A model generated the notes under the pieces. That model saw only the letters and a program-made list of their open reading frames with translations. It was not told the origin of the DNA and ran no database searches. Positions 19,301 through 26,933 of a stretch of 29,970 bases of DNA are shown piece by piece (the first letter of the stretch is position 1; each line of letters starts with the position of its first letter). The DNA is from a virus, in the IMG/VR virus record IMGVR_UViG_3300047562_003823, positions 1 to 29,970 of that record, one strand, 5' to 3'. Position numbers and translations under genes: made by a program.

Positions 19301-22300
19301 GAAGACTTACCGATTTTATTGATATAAGACCCAGAGTTGCTCCATATACTCTATCATCAAAATCTCCATTTGAATTCGAATCTCGTATATTCACCAACGC
19401 AGGACAATACTCGCAATATGTTCTTGCTCCTGATGAAAATATTGTTTTAAATTATTCTTATTATGTTGGTAGAATTGATATGATATTTTTAAATCAGGAT
19501 GGAAGGTTTGAAGTAGTTTCAGGAAAACCTGATGATAATCCAATAGCTCCACCTTTTAAAGATAATGCTTTTGATATTGCAATAGTAAATCTCCCACCAT
19601 ATCTCTATAATGTAAAAAATGCCATCGTAAGAATGGCTCAACATAAGAGATATAGAATGTCTGATATTTCTTTGCTTGAAGACAGAATTCAAAGAGTTGA
19701 AGAATTTACAACATTGTCAGCATTGGAAAATAAAACTGAAAACTTTATTATAAAAGATGCCGAAACTGGATTAGATAGATTTAAGTGTGGATTTTTTGTC
19801 GATGACTTTAAAACACATCTTTACCACGATCTTCAAAATCCAAGTTTTAAATCCAGTATTGATAAAGATAGAAAACATCTAAGACCACTACATTATACTA
19901 CATCTTTAGATTTGCAACTTGGTTCTGAAGCAATTTCTGGAATTGGGCAGACATTTTCGCCAAATAAAGATCAAAGTTATGTAACCGATTTGGGTTCTCC
20001 TGGAATTAGAAAAACCGGAGACTTAATCACACTAGACTATAATGAAGTCGTTTATGACCAACAACTTTTGGCAACAAAAACAGAAAGCGTTACTGCTTTT
20101 CTAGTTAGATACTGGAATGGATTTTTAACTTTAAATCCACCTATTGATACTTGGATTGATGAAAAGGCCATTACTACTACAAGTTTTAATGAGGTTAAAA
20201 CAACAGTAGATCCTTTGCCAGATCAAAATATTACTATTGTAAATAATACATCGGAAGACAAAGTTGTATATACAAATCCACCAATTGCACAAAATGGCGA
20301 TCGTCCATTTGATTGGTTAGGAAATGCAAGAAATACAATTGCGCAAAATGCATTGGGTGCTGGTCAAATAAATCCAGGAATACCCGGCAGTGCTACAATT
20401 ATTGGTACTGGTGGATGGTTTAGAAATGGTCGGAGCGTTGCTGCTGGAGAAGGAAATGAAAACAGAACTATTGAAATTAGAGATGGAAATACTATAAGAA
20501 TTAATGGTCTTCATTGGACTAGAAGCGACAAGGCACTTCTGGAAAGATTTGTTCCACCTGATGTTGCGGAAAGATTTCTTGTTAGAATGGTTGATCAAGC
20601 TGGATTTGGTGGAGGAAGAGGTTTAGGAGGATTCCTCGATTTTACTCCAGGACAAGTCAATGAGACAAGACAAACTACAACTACTACACAATCATCAAGT
20701 AATACAGTAACTACTTTTACTCCAGAAAAAATTATTGAAACAGATACTACTTCAGAATCATTATCAAATTATACAGAACCTGTAAGATATCTTAGAAGTA
20801 GAAATATTGAATTCGATGCTAGAGCACTAAAACCAAGAACGGCATTTTTCACATTTTTCCAAGGTATTGATGTAAAAGATTATATCATACCAAAACTCCT
20901 AGAAATTGAAATGATTTCAGGACAATTCCAAATTGGGGAGACTGTTGAGAGTGATCCCAACTTCACTCAAGCAAAAATAAAATTCAGATTGTGTAAACCA
21001 AATCACAAAACAGGACCTTTTGATGGTTCTAACCCACCATTTGTAACAAATCCCGTTCCTATTATTGATTTTGCCACTGGTGCAGTTTTACCTGCAAATC
21101 CAGATTCTCTTCCAAAGCCAGATGTATTCAGATTAAATCCATACACTCAGCAACCAATTCCAGAAACATATACTCCATCTTCAACATTCCTTAACGTTGA
21201 TACTAGAGCTCTTGAACTACCTTCTGAAGTTGAATTTTATGGGCAAGTTTTACCAAACATGACATTAATTGGTAGAAGTTCTGGTGCTGTGGCAAGAGTT
21301 ACTAATACTCGTTTAATTTCGGACAATTATGGAACATTGATAGGATCATTGTTTATTCCAGATCCAAATACAGTTGGAAATCCAAGATGGATAAATGGCG
21401 AAAACACTTTTACAGTAATTGATACTGAGACTCTCAACAGAGTTAATTTGGTAGAGTTTATTGCAAATAGCAGAATCAATGAAAGTAGTGCTGAAGCGCC
21501 ATTTACTTCAAGTGGTATTGTAAATATCGCAGAAACAAACATACTTACTACTAGAAATATTACGATTATCCCCCCAAGTCGAATTAATACAACAACAATT
21601 ACTAATAACACAATCAATACTACTACAATTACACAAACCGTTCAACCAGGTGCTGTAAATATTCAGCAACCATACGATCCACTTGCACAATCTTTCTATG
21701 TTTTTGAAGATACTGGAGTATTTTTAACTTCCGTAGAAGTTTGGTTTGAGACTAAGGATGAAGATAATATACCAGTCACTTTGCAAATTAGACCTCTTGT
21801 TGCTGGTGTTCCAAGTAACATGGTAGTTCCGTTCTCCGAAGTAACTTTGACTCCGGACCAAATAAATCTTTCTGCAGATGCAACTATTCCCACTACTTTT
21901 AGATTCCCATCACCAATCTATCTTCAGGGACCACAACAGCAGACAGTTAGACAAGCACCAATCGCAAGTCAAACTCAGGCAGAATATGCAATTGTTTTAA
22001 TATCAAACAGTCCTAACTATAGAGTATTTGTAACTGAACTTGGGCAAAATAATATTCTTCCTGGAGATATCTTTATAGGTGGAACTCAAGGTGCTTATAA
22101 TGGAACAGGTGTAAGAGTCAATAAGCAACCAACTCTAGGAAGTTTATTCAAATCTCAAAACGGAACTGTTTGGTCTCCTGCACAACTTGAAGATCTTAAG
22201 TATAGAATTAATAGAGCAGACTTTGTAACCGAAGGTTTGGTAAGATTCTTCAATCCAAAACTTTCTTTGGGTAATAAAAAAGTTAGTGTTACTGGACCCA

Positions 22301-24231
22301 ATCAAATTCAAACTATATCAAAAAGGATTCTTGTTGGACTTGGTTCAACTGGATATGACTCAAATATTATAGTTCCTGGAGTAACAATTAAACAAAATTC
22401 TGCATCATCAACACTGATTGGGATTGGTGGAAGTATAACTGTAGGAACTGGTGTAACTGTAAGTAATGTTGGATTTGGATATACGCCAACAGCAGGTACT
22501 CAAATATTTAATGATGTACTCCTAACTACCGAAACTGGTTATGGGCAAGGAGCCACTGCAGATATAACAGTAATTTCTGGATCTATCAATTCTGTGAATA
22601 TTACTGATGGTGGAATGGGATATCAAATTGGAGATTCTCTATTAATCCCCAATATTGGACAAAATGTTGGATTTGGCGGAAAGGTTATTGTCACTGAAAT
22701 AAATTCAAGAAATGCATTTGTTCTTGATGAAGTTCAAGGAACATTTAATACGGGAACATCACTTGACTATGTAAATTCTTCAGGAATTACCACGTCTATT
22801 GGAAATGGAATAACCGTATCAATGATAAATCCAGACCAATATTATGATGGATTGCACCTGAAGATATATCAACAAAATCATTGTATGCATTCATCCGAAA
22901 ATTATGTAAAAATAAGTGAAATGAGACCCCTTAATAGTGAGGTTAATTCAAGAACAACTGCAACCTTGGAAAGTACTGAAGTAAATGCAATTGATTTGAT
23001 TTCCACAGAAGGTTTTGATACCTTTGAGGGTGTTGGAGTAAGTACTTCCAACCCAGGATATGTTATCATCGGAAGTGAGATTATTTCGTATACTGGAGTG
23101 TCTGGAAATTCTCTTACTTCTTTGACAAGAGAAATTGATGGAACCCAAGCAATTTCATACAATACCGGTGTCTACGTTTATAAGTATGAATTAAACGGAG
23201 TTTCTTTGAGAAGAATTAATAAAATTCACAATTTTGCAGAAGTTGACAAAAATGTACATCCAATTGATTTGGATAGTTATCACATTAAGATTGATATGGA
23301 TTCTTCTGATTTTGAGGGCGCTCCAATTGGTTCAGATAGAACCAATGATCTTTATTTTAACTCCACAATTCAAACTGGAGAATCTGGAACTGTAATTTCA
23401 AATAATATTCAGTACGAGTCAATTACTCCCCAAATTGCACATATTATTCCGGCAAAAACAAACATAACGACACGTATCAGGACAGTCACTGGTACAAGTA
23501 TTGGTGGAAATGAAAAATCATTTGTTGATAGTGGATTTGAAGAAATTTCTATCAATAATACAACTTACTTTACCACACCAAAAATTATATGCTCTGAAAT
23601 TAATGAATCAAGATTCATCGATGAAGTTCCTGGAAATCGTTCGTTGACAATGGAATTTTTAATGCAGTCCGAAGATTCTAGAGTTTCTCCAGTTATTGAC
23701 ACAATTAAGACATCTGTAATTACAACTTCCAATTTAATTAATAATCCTATTGGAATTCAAACAGCATCTCTTTATGCCGATGATGATTTTACTAGAAGTT
23801 TGTTTAATGATAAGCATAATACCATTTATATCTCAAAACCTGTTAGACTTAAACTCCCAGCAAATTCTCTAAAAGTTCTATTGTCAGCCAGTAGAAATAA
23901 CTTGAATGATGTTAGAGTTCTGTATCAATTGTTTAGAGATGATGCACCTGAAGCTTCACAAAACTATGAATTTTTCCCAGGATATTCTAATTATAGAGTT
24001 GATGGGGTTGGAATAAAGAGGGTAATTGATCCTTCAAGAAATGATGGTTCTTCTGATTCTGAAGTAAAGGAAACTTCAGACAGATCATTTAAAGATTATG
24101 AATATAGCGTGGATGATCTTCCTGATTTTAATGCGTTTGCAATTAAGATTGTAATGGCGTCTTCAAACCAAGCAACTCCACCAATTATCTCTTCATTGAG
24201 AGCAATTGCAACAGTAAGACCTAGAATTTGA
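16309..24231 (+). CDS. Large virion structural protein with N-terminal DUF4815-type region (2640 aa), probable baseplate periphery/tail fibre
   Basis: The N-terminus (NVSPYFDDFDVDKNYYKVLF, GYPIQARELTTLQSILQNQVEQFG, IFKEGSVVIPG, residues about 7-67) is characteristic of the DUF4815 family of phage structural proteins. Residues about 1490-1530 hold VRYLRSRNIEFDAR...FFTFFQGIDVKDYI. Residues about 1790-2010 hold a conserved tail-protein domain (DPLAQSFYVFEDTGVF, VTLQIRPLVAGVPSN, later LGSLFKSQNGTVWSP). A glycine-rich insert lies at about 1334-1448, threonine-rich linkers near 1455-1475 and 1755-1780, GY repeats near 2040-2120 and an EIISYT module near 2217-2304. It occupies the position of T4 genes 9-12 and wac, so a role as wedge periphery, pin or fibre is likely; the exact equivalent is not determined. 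Confidence 0.92.
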   Translation: MPQETNLNVSPYFDDFDVDKNYYKVLFKPGYPIQARELTTLQSILQNQVEQFGNHIFKEGSVVIPGQLSYDNPFYAVEVESTFNGNPISLYFNQLLGKTIRGTDSGVSAKVVYVLDNVNSERGNYTLYLQYLESGGENFNNNVFNDGETITTENEITFGNFTIQPGQGICNTIATNSTSEGSSVKIASGVYFVRGVFARVLDQRIILDQYSTTPSYRVGFNVIEKIVSSDEDESLFDNARGFSNYAAPGADRFQIELELSKVGIEEDVNNFVEILRVLNGVPQFFNRNTQYSLIRDELARRTADTNGDYYVKPFTLFVQDSLNDRVISNGIYFDGQTTVNGNTPSEDQMVYQIGPGKAYVNGYDVESIAPKLLDVPKPRTTKTLNRQLIQYNAGSLFTLNNAYGSASIGLGTTLYVSLMDSRKGSSPEVAAGSTIGIARVYDFIPESSYIDNTSKLSLRLFDIQTFTNIGLSTSITQSLPAFIQGKKSNAGGYLRTAVNNSNELVLYQVSGKFLENEPITINGIDNGRLINSVKDYTISDIKSIYSQTGISTFSADLVLDSGFLLAPTGTNFTISGSSGGISTVSSGLGTNFVNKIIVGDIISYPNPNVGGDIIYNKVNSVSAGGTNFTISAVESISGICSGNLPESDVIVTNIIKATPSSYSQDSSLLTRLNRENVSSISLEENEIVQRRFFPNQAFSQSSITLSIPESDVDVFFDSFDEDRFVIAYSDGSVEPLRRDKYNISLTGKQLTFNGLTKSSGIADVIATVRNYGPNSKIKKLNKVNTLIVGNSKLASSGIGTTTLNDGLTYSQVYGTRVQDQEICLNVPDVLNVLAVYESSSIADPILPSLKLTSFTGPTNNNQDFVVGEYITGKTSGAVAIVVNRISTDTLEYAYLNTNQFTENEVVVGKESTTEALVLEKNLGDKNITQNFTFDSGQRQQYYDYGRIARKRNVVEPSKKIKIVFQNYTIDSSDTGEFITANSYLNVDFKTEVPYFDGRRLTDFIDIRPRVAPYTLSSKSPFEFESRIFTNAGQYSQYVLAPDENIVLNYSYYVGRIDMIFLNQDGRFEVVSGKPDDNPIAPPFKDNAFDIAIVNLPPYLYNVKNAIVRMAQHKRYRMSDISLLEDRIQRVEEFTTLSALENKTENFIIKDAETGLDRFKCGFFVDDFKTHLYHDLQNPSFKSSIDKDRKHLRPLHYTTSLDLQLGSEAISGIGQTFSPNKDQSYVTDLGSPGIRKTGDLITLDYNEVVYDQQLLATKTESVTAFLVRYWNGFLTLNPPIDTWIDEKAITTTSFNEVKTTVDPLPDQNITIVNNTSEDKVVYTNPPIAQNGDRPFDWLGNARNTIAQNALGAGQINPGIPGSATIIGTGGWFRNGRSVAAGEGNENRTIEIRDGNTIRINGLHWTRSDKALLERFVPPDVAERFLVRMVDQAGFGGGRGLGGFLDFTPGQVNETRQTTTTTQSSSNTVTTFTPEKIIETDTTSESLSNYTEPVRYLRSRNIEFDARALKPRTAFFTFFQGIDVKDYIIPKLLEIEMISGQFQIGETVESDPNFTQAKIKFRLCKPNHKTGPFDGSNPPFVTNPVPIIDFATGAVLPANPDSLPKPDVFRLNPYTQQPIPETYTPSSTFLNVDTRALELPSEVEFYGQVLPNMTLIGRSSGAVARVTNTRLISDNYGTLIGSLFIPDPNTVGNPRWINGENTFTVIDTETLNRVNLVEFIANSRINESSAEAPFTSSGIVNIAETNILTTRNITIIPPSRINTTTITNNTINTTTITQTVQPGAVNIQQPYDPLAQSFYVFEDTGVFLTSVEVWFETKDEDNIPVTLQIRPLVAGVPSNMVVPFSEVTLTPDQINLSADATIPTTFRFPSPIYLQGPQQQTVRQAPIASQTQAEYAIVLISNSPNYRVFVTELGQNNILPGDIFIGGTQGAYNGTGVRVNKQPTLGSLFKSQNGTVWSPAQLEDLKYRINRADFVTEGLVRFFNPKLSLGNKKVSVTGPNQIQTISKRILVGLGSTGYDSNIIVPGVTIKQNSASSTLIGIGGSITVGTGVTVSNVGFGYTPTAGTQIFNDVLLTTETGYGQGATADITVISGSINSVNITDGGMGYQIGDSLLIPNIGQNVGFGGKVIVTEINSRNAFVLDEVQGTFNTGTSLDYVNSSGITTSIGNGITVSMINPDQYYDGLHLKIYQQNHCMHSSENYVKISEMRPLNSEVNSRTTATLESTEVNAIDLISTEGFDTFEGVGVSTSNPGYVIIGSEIISYTGVSGNSLTSLTREIDGTQAISYNTGVYVYKYELNGVSLRRINKIHNFAEVDKNVHPIDLDSYHIKIDMDSSDFEGAPIGSDRTNDLYFNSTIQTGESGTVISNNIQYESITPQIAHIIPAKTNITTRIRTVTGTSIGGNEKSFVDSGFEEISINNTTYFTTPKIICSEINESRFIDEVPGNRSLTMEFLMQSEDSRVSPVIDTIKTSVITTSNLINNPIGIQTASLYADDDFTRSLFNDKHNTIYISKPVRLKLPANSLKVLLSASRNNLNDVRVLYQLFRDDAPEASQNYEFFPGYSNYRVDGVGIKRVIDPSRNDGSSDSEVKETSDRSFKDYEYSVDDLPDFNAFAIKIVMASSNQATPPIISSLRAIATVRPRI
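20308..20652 (+). other. Glycine-rich insert in the 2640-aa protein
   Basis: Residues about 1334-1448 differ from their beta-rich surroundings: FDWLGNARNTIAQNALGAG, GIPGSATIIGTGGWFRNG, a charged helical stretch SDKALLERFVPPDVAERFLV, then GFGGGRGLGGFLDFTPG. It is followed directly by a threonine-rich linker. It may be a separately folding insert or a flexible surface element. I do not recognise it. Confidence 0.45.
22426..22680 (+). repeat. GY-repeat block in the 2640-aa protein
   Basis: Two copies: GVTVSNVGFGYTPTAGTQIF followed by GYGQGATADITVISG, then INSVNITDGGMGYQIGDSLLI followed by GFGGKVIVTEI. The same core and spacing occur in the 4011-residue protein and in gp14. Confidence 0.75.
22957..23220 (+). 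repeat. EIISYT module in the 2640-aa protein
   Basis: ATLESTEVNAIDLISTEGFD, then PGYVIIGSEIISYTGV, then LTSLTREIDGTQAISYNTGVYVY. The order of elements matches the copy at 2910-3100 and the C-terminal extension of gp15. Confidence 0.6.
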
Positions 24232-24232
24232 T

Positions 24233-24457
24233 ATGGAATATATTAAGGTAAAAGATAAAGATCATTTAATGAGAGATTCTTATTCGCAGGGAATTGTGAA
24301 TACTGATGTGGATAGTTATAATGCATACTTGCAAAGGTATAAAAATGCATATAACGAGGCACAAAAAATTAAAAATCTTGAAAATGAAATGAGTGAAATT
24401 AAAAATGATTTGAATGAAATAAAAAATTTACTGAGGAATTTGTCCAATGGATCCTGA
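24233..24457 (+). CDS. Small coiled-coil protein of unknown function (74 aa)
   Basis: The gene starts 1 base after the stop of the 2640-residue gene, so coupling is likely. The N-terminal half includes LMRDSYSQGIVNTDVDSYNAYLQRYKNAYNEA, and the C-terminal half is a heptad-type coiled coil (KNLENEMSEIKNDLNEIKNLLRNL, residues about 47-70). This layout matches a small conserved protein I associate with cyanophage structural clusters, with a fixed N-terminal MRD-Y-S-x-x-I-V-N-T element. Function is unknown; a small trimeric or dimeric virion or chaperone component is possible. Its last 11 bases overlap the next small gene. Confidence 0.78.
   Translation: MEYIKVKDKDHLMRDSYSQGIVNTDVDSYNAYLQRYKNAYNEAQKIKNLENEMSEIKNDLNEIKNLLRNLSNGS
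24433..24437 (+). promoter_or_regulatory. Ribosome binding site for the 56-residue gene
   Basis: GAGGA lies 9 bases before the ATG at 24447, inside the end of the preceding gene, and supports translation of this very short reading frame. Confidence 0.6.
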
Positions 24458-24617
24458 TAAAATTGTGTTAGAAAACATATCCAAATTATTTGAATATGAG
24501 AAACTTTCTAGAGATATAGATAGTATAGATGATCTTGATACTTTAAGAAATTTTGCCAAATCTTATATCAAATTGTATCTAAGTCAGCAAGAAGTAATTT
24601 CTAATTTAGGAATCTAA
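24447..24617 (+). CDS. Very small helical protein of unknown function (56 aa)
   Basis: A 56-residue frame (MDPDKIVLENISKLFEYEKL ... SQQEVISNLGI) fills the only gap between the 74-residue gene and gp13. It overlaps the former by 11 bases and the latter by one base (TAATG), and has its own GAGGA site, so it is very likely real although short. The protein is charged and predicted helical, with EYEKLSRDIDSIDDLDTLRNFAKSYIKLYL spanning residues 16-45. I have the impression that similar small proteins occur at this site in other cyanophages, but could not check. The SR and KLYL elements are loosely reminiscent of NblA, too weak to assign. Confidence 0.75.
   Translation: MDPDKIVLENISKLFEYEKLSRDIDSIDDLDTLRNFAKSYIKLYLSQQEVISNLGI
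24608..24611 (+). promoter_or_regulatory. Ribosome binding site for gp13
   Basis: AGGA lies 5 bases before the gp13 ATG at 24617, supporting that start, which overlaps the preceding stop codon as TAATG. Confidence 0.55.
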
Positions 24618-25462
24618 TGGCACAACCATCTACTCGGCAAGAACTTATCGATTATTGCAAGAGGAAATTAGGTTTTCCTGTTTTAGAAATTAACGTTGCC
24701 GATGAGCAAATTGAAGACTTGGTTGATGATGCTGTTCAGTTTTTCCAAGAACGTCATTTTGATGGTGTTTATCCAACATTTTATAAGTATAAAATAACTC
24801 AAGATGATATAGATAGGGGAAGAGCAAGAGGTTCAACCTCTCCAGTTGGAATTGTAACAACAACTGCAACAGCAAATATTGTTGGTACTGCAACCACTTT
24901 TGCTTATGAAGAAAATAGTAATTATCTTCAAGTTCCTCCCAATGTTATTGGGGTAAATAAAATTTTTACTTTTGATGGCGCAAATACCATCACTAGTAAT
25001 ATGTTCAGTGTGAAATACCAATTATTTTTAAATGATATTTACTATTGGGGTTCTATTGAACTTTTAAGTTATGCTATGGTTAAAACTTATTTGGAAGATT
25101 TAGATTTCTTGCTCAATACCCAAAAGCAAATTCGTTTTAACAAAAGACAAGATAGATTGTATTTGGATATTGACTGGGCAACGGTCAGAGAAGGTCAATA
25201 TTTTATAATTGATTGCTATTCGACTTTAGATCCTAACGATTATTCTAAAGTTTGGAATGATTCTTTCTTAAAACCATATCTAACTGCCCTCATCAAAAAA
25301 CAATGGGGACAAAATATGATGAAATTTACCGGTGTAAAATTGCCTGGCGGGGTTGAGTTGAATGGTAGGCAAATGTTTGAGGATGGTCAAAGAGAAATAG
25401 ATATGCTAATGGAAAAAATGTCCAATACTTATGAACTTCCACCTTTAGACATGATCGGTTAA
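24617..25462 (+). CDS. gp13: Neck protein gp13 (head completion)
   Basis: 281 residues (T4 gp13: 309). In T4, gp13 and gp14 form the neck that seals the filled head and accepts the tail. The N-terminus (RQELIDYCKRKLGFPVLEINVADEQIEDLVDDAVQFFQERH, residues about 7-47) is a highly characteristic gp13 stretch, followed by the conserved YPTFYKYKIT. The middle (YQLFLNDIYYWGSIELLSY, then TQKQIRFNKRQDRLYLDIDW) and the end (YLTALIKKQWGQNMMKFTGVKLPGGVELNG, near residues 227-256) also fit. It is preceded by an overlapping small gene and followed 7 bases later by gp14. Unlike gp14, it lacks GY repeats. Confidence 0.96.
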   Translation: MAQPSTRQELIDYCKRKLGFPVLEINVADEQIEDLVDDAVQFFQERHFDGVYPTFYKYKITQDDIDRGRARGSTSPVGIVTTTATANIVGTATTFAYEENSNYLQVPPNVIGVNKIFTFDGANTITSNMFSVKYQLFLNDIYYWGSIELLSYAMVKTYLEDLDFLLNTQKQIRFNKRQDRLYLDIDWATVREGQYFIIDCYSTLDPNDYSKVWNDSFLKPYLTALIKKQWGQNMMKFTGVKLPGGVELNGRQMFEDGQREIDMLMEKMSNTYELPPLDMIG

Positions 25463-25469
25463 AAAGCAT

Positions 25470-26888
25470 ATGCTCAATCCATTCTTTTTACAAGGGTCAG
25501 AAACAGAACAAGGTCTTCTCCAAGACTTAATAAATGAGCAGTTGAGAATGTATGGAGTTGATGTTTATTATCTCCCAAGAAAATATATCACAGAGAAAAC
25601 AGTAATAAGAGAACTCATAGAATCGGAATTTGATATTGCTTATCCAATCGAAGCATATGTCAATAGTTATGATGGATATTCCGATAATCCAACTATTTTA
25701 TCAAAATTTGGAATTCAAGCTCTAAATGAAATTTCATTGACAATCTCTAGAGAGAGATATGAAAACTATATTGCACCTCTAATTAAAAATCAATTAAATA
25801 TAAAAATTTCACAAAGACCTAAGGAAGGTGATTTAATTTATTTCCCACTTGGCGATCGTCTTTTTGAAATTAAATATGTAGAACATGAGAAACCTTTTTA
25901 CCAATTGCAAGGAAATTACACCTATGAACTGAGGTGTGAACTCTTTAGATATGAGGATGAACTCATTAATACCAGTATTGATGAAATTGATGACCTTATT
26001 TCTGGAGCAGATTCGACAGATCCTGAGAAGAATCCAATTGGAAATCTTATCAACCTTACAATGTCTGGGGTTGGAGTAACTGCTTCTGCGGTTGCATCAA
26101 TTGTTGATGGTGGAGTAAGATTTGTCACTGTTACTAATCGTGGTGGTGGATATACAAGTATTCCAACTGTTGGGTTTACTTCGGCGCCTAGTGGAGGAAA
26201 AACTGCAACTGCAGTTGCAGAAATGATCGGCGGAATTGTAGTATGCAATGATAATGTAGACCCAAAAGCAAAATCAGTACAAAATGTATTGATTACTAAT
26301 GCAGGTTTTGGATATACAGTAGCACCTAGCGTTAGATTTATTGGCGGTGGTGGTAGTGGAGCAAGGGCAACAGCAACAATTGGCGATGGAATTGTTGGAG
26401 TAATTACTGTGACCAATGGTGGTTCTGGATATATAACTCCACCAGTAATTACATTTACTGGTGCTTCATCAGTATCTGCTGCAGCAACAGCAGTCATTTC
26501 TTCATCTGGTTCAATATCTGCAATTAATATTATAAATGCTGGTCTTGGATATACACAGACTCCAACAATTACTATTGGAAATCCATTTTTAACATCGACA
26601 GGAAACTTTGTTTTTAATGAGATTGTAACTGGTTCTCAGAGTGGAGTTACTGCAAGAGTAAAATCTTGGAATTCTGTTACTAGAGTTCTTCAAGTATCCA
26701 ATATTACTGGAGATTTTATTAAAGGTGAAAATATTGTAGGCTCTACTTCAAATGCATCTCATTATCTATTGTCTATTGATGATCTTCCATCAATTTCCAA
26801 AGATGGATTTGCTGCAAATGATGAAATTGAGGAAGAAGCATTGGATATTATAGATTTTGATGAAAGTAATCCGTTCGGAATGCCGTAA
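25470..26888 (+). CDS. gp14: Neck protein gp14 with an inserted GY-repeat array
   Basis: 472 residues against 256 in T4. Residues 1-185 are a clear gp14 neck protein (FFLQGSETEQGLLQDLINEQLRMYGVDVYYLPRKYITE, then YPIEAYVNSYDGYSDNPTILSKFG, then GDLIYFPLGDRLFEIKYVE and FYQLQGNYTYELRCELFRYE). After an acidic segment, residues about 203-372 form an array of four GY repeats (cores GGGYTSIP, GFGYTVAP, GSGYITPP, GLGYTQTP). A third module (VTGSQSGVTARVKSW...RVLQVSNITGDF) follows at about 378-425, and the protein ends with an acidic tail (NDEIEEEALDIIDFDE). The added mass probably projects from the neck. The next gene follows after a late promoter box. Confidence 0.94.
   Translation: MLNPFFLQGSETEQGLLQDLINEQLRMYGVDVYYLPRKYITEKTVIRELIESEFDIAYPIEAYVNSYDGYSDNPTILSKFGIQALNEISLTISRERYENYIAPLIKNQLNIKISQRPKEGDLIYFPLGDRLFEIKYVEHEKPFYQLQGNYTYELRCELFRYEDELINTSIDEIDDLISGADSTDPEKNPIGNLINLTMSGVGVTASAVASIVDGGVRFVTVTNRGGGYTSIPTVGFTSAPSGGKTATAVAEMIGGIVVCNDNVDPKAKSVQNVLITNAGFGYTVAPSVRFIGGGGSGARATATIGDGIVGVITVTNGGSGYITPPVITFTGASSVSAAATAVISSSGSISAINIINAGLGYTQTPTITIGNPFLTSTGNFVFNEIVTGSQSGVTARVKSWNSVTRVLQVSNITGDFIKGENIVGSTSNASHYLLSIDDLPSISKDGFAANDEIEEEALDIIDFDESNPFGMP
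26070..26590 (+). repeat. Four-copy GY-repeat array inside gp14
   Basis: The NxGxGY cores start at 26136 (NRGGGYTS), 26298 (NAGFGYTV), 26415 (NGGSGYIT) and 26535 (NAGLGYTQ), giving steps of 54, 39 and 40 residues. Each copy has V-x-x-I/V-x-V/I-T-N, the GY core, x-x-P-x-V/I-x-F/I, then a Gly/Ala connector with A-T-A. The DNA of the cores is similar but not identical, indicating old duplication. Confidence 0.85.
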
Positions 26889-26889
26889 T

Positions 26890-26897
26890 CATAAATA
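26890..26897 (+). promoter_or_regulatory. T4-type late promoter box upstream of gp15
   Basis: CATAAATA fits the NATAAATA late box and lies in the longest gap of the window (26889-26933), 36 bases before the gp15 ATG. It would drive gp15, gp16, the 51-residue gene and the mosaic ORF. Confidence 0.65.
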
Positions 26898-26933
26898 TTA
26901 ATTAATAATTGAACCTATTATAAGTTAATCCTC

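Noticed and set aside
25922-26497. A 191-codon open frame on the minus strand inside gp14
   Set aside because: It lies exactly opposite the GY-repeat array, whose repetitive codons happen to lack reverse-strand stops. The translation is low-complexity (Pro, Val, Thr, Ile) and every neighbouring gene is on the + strand.
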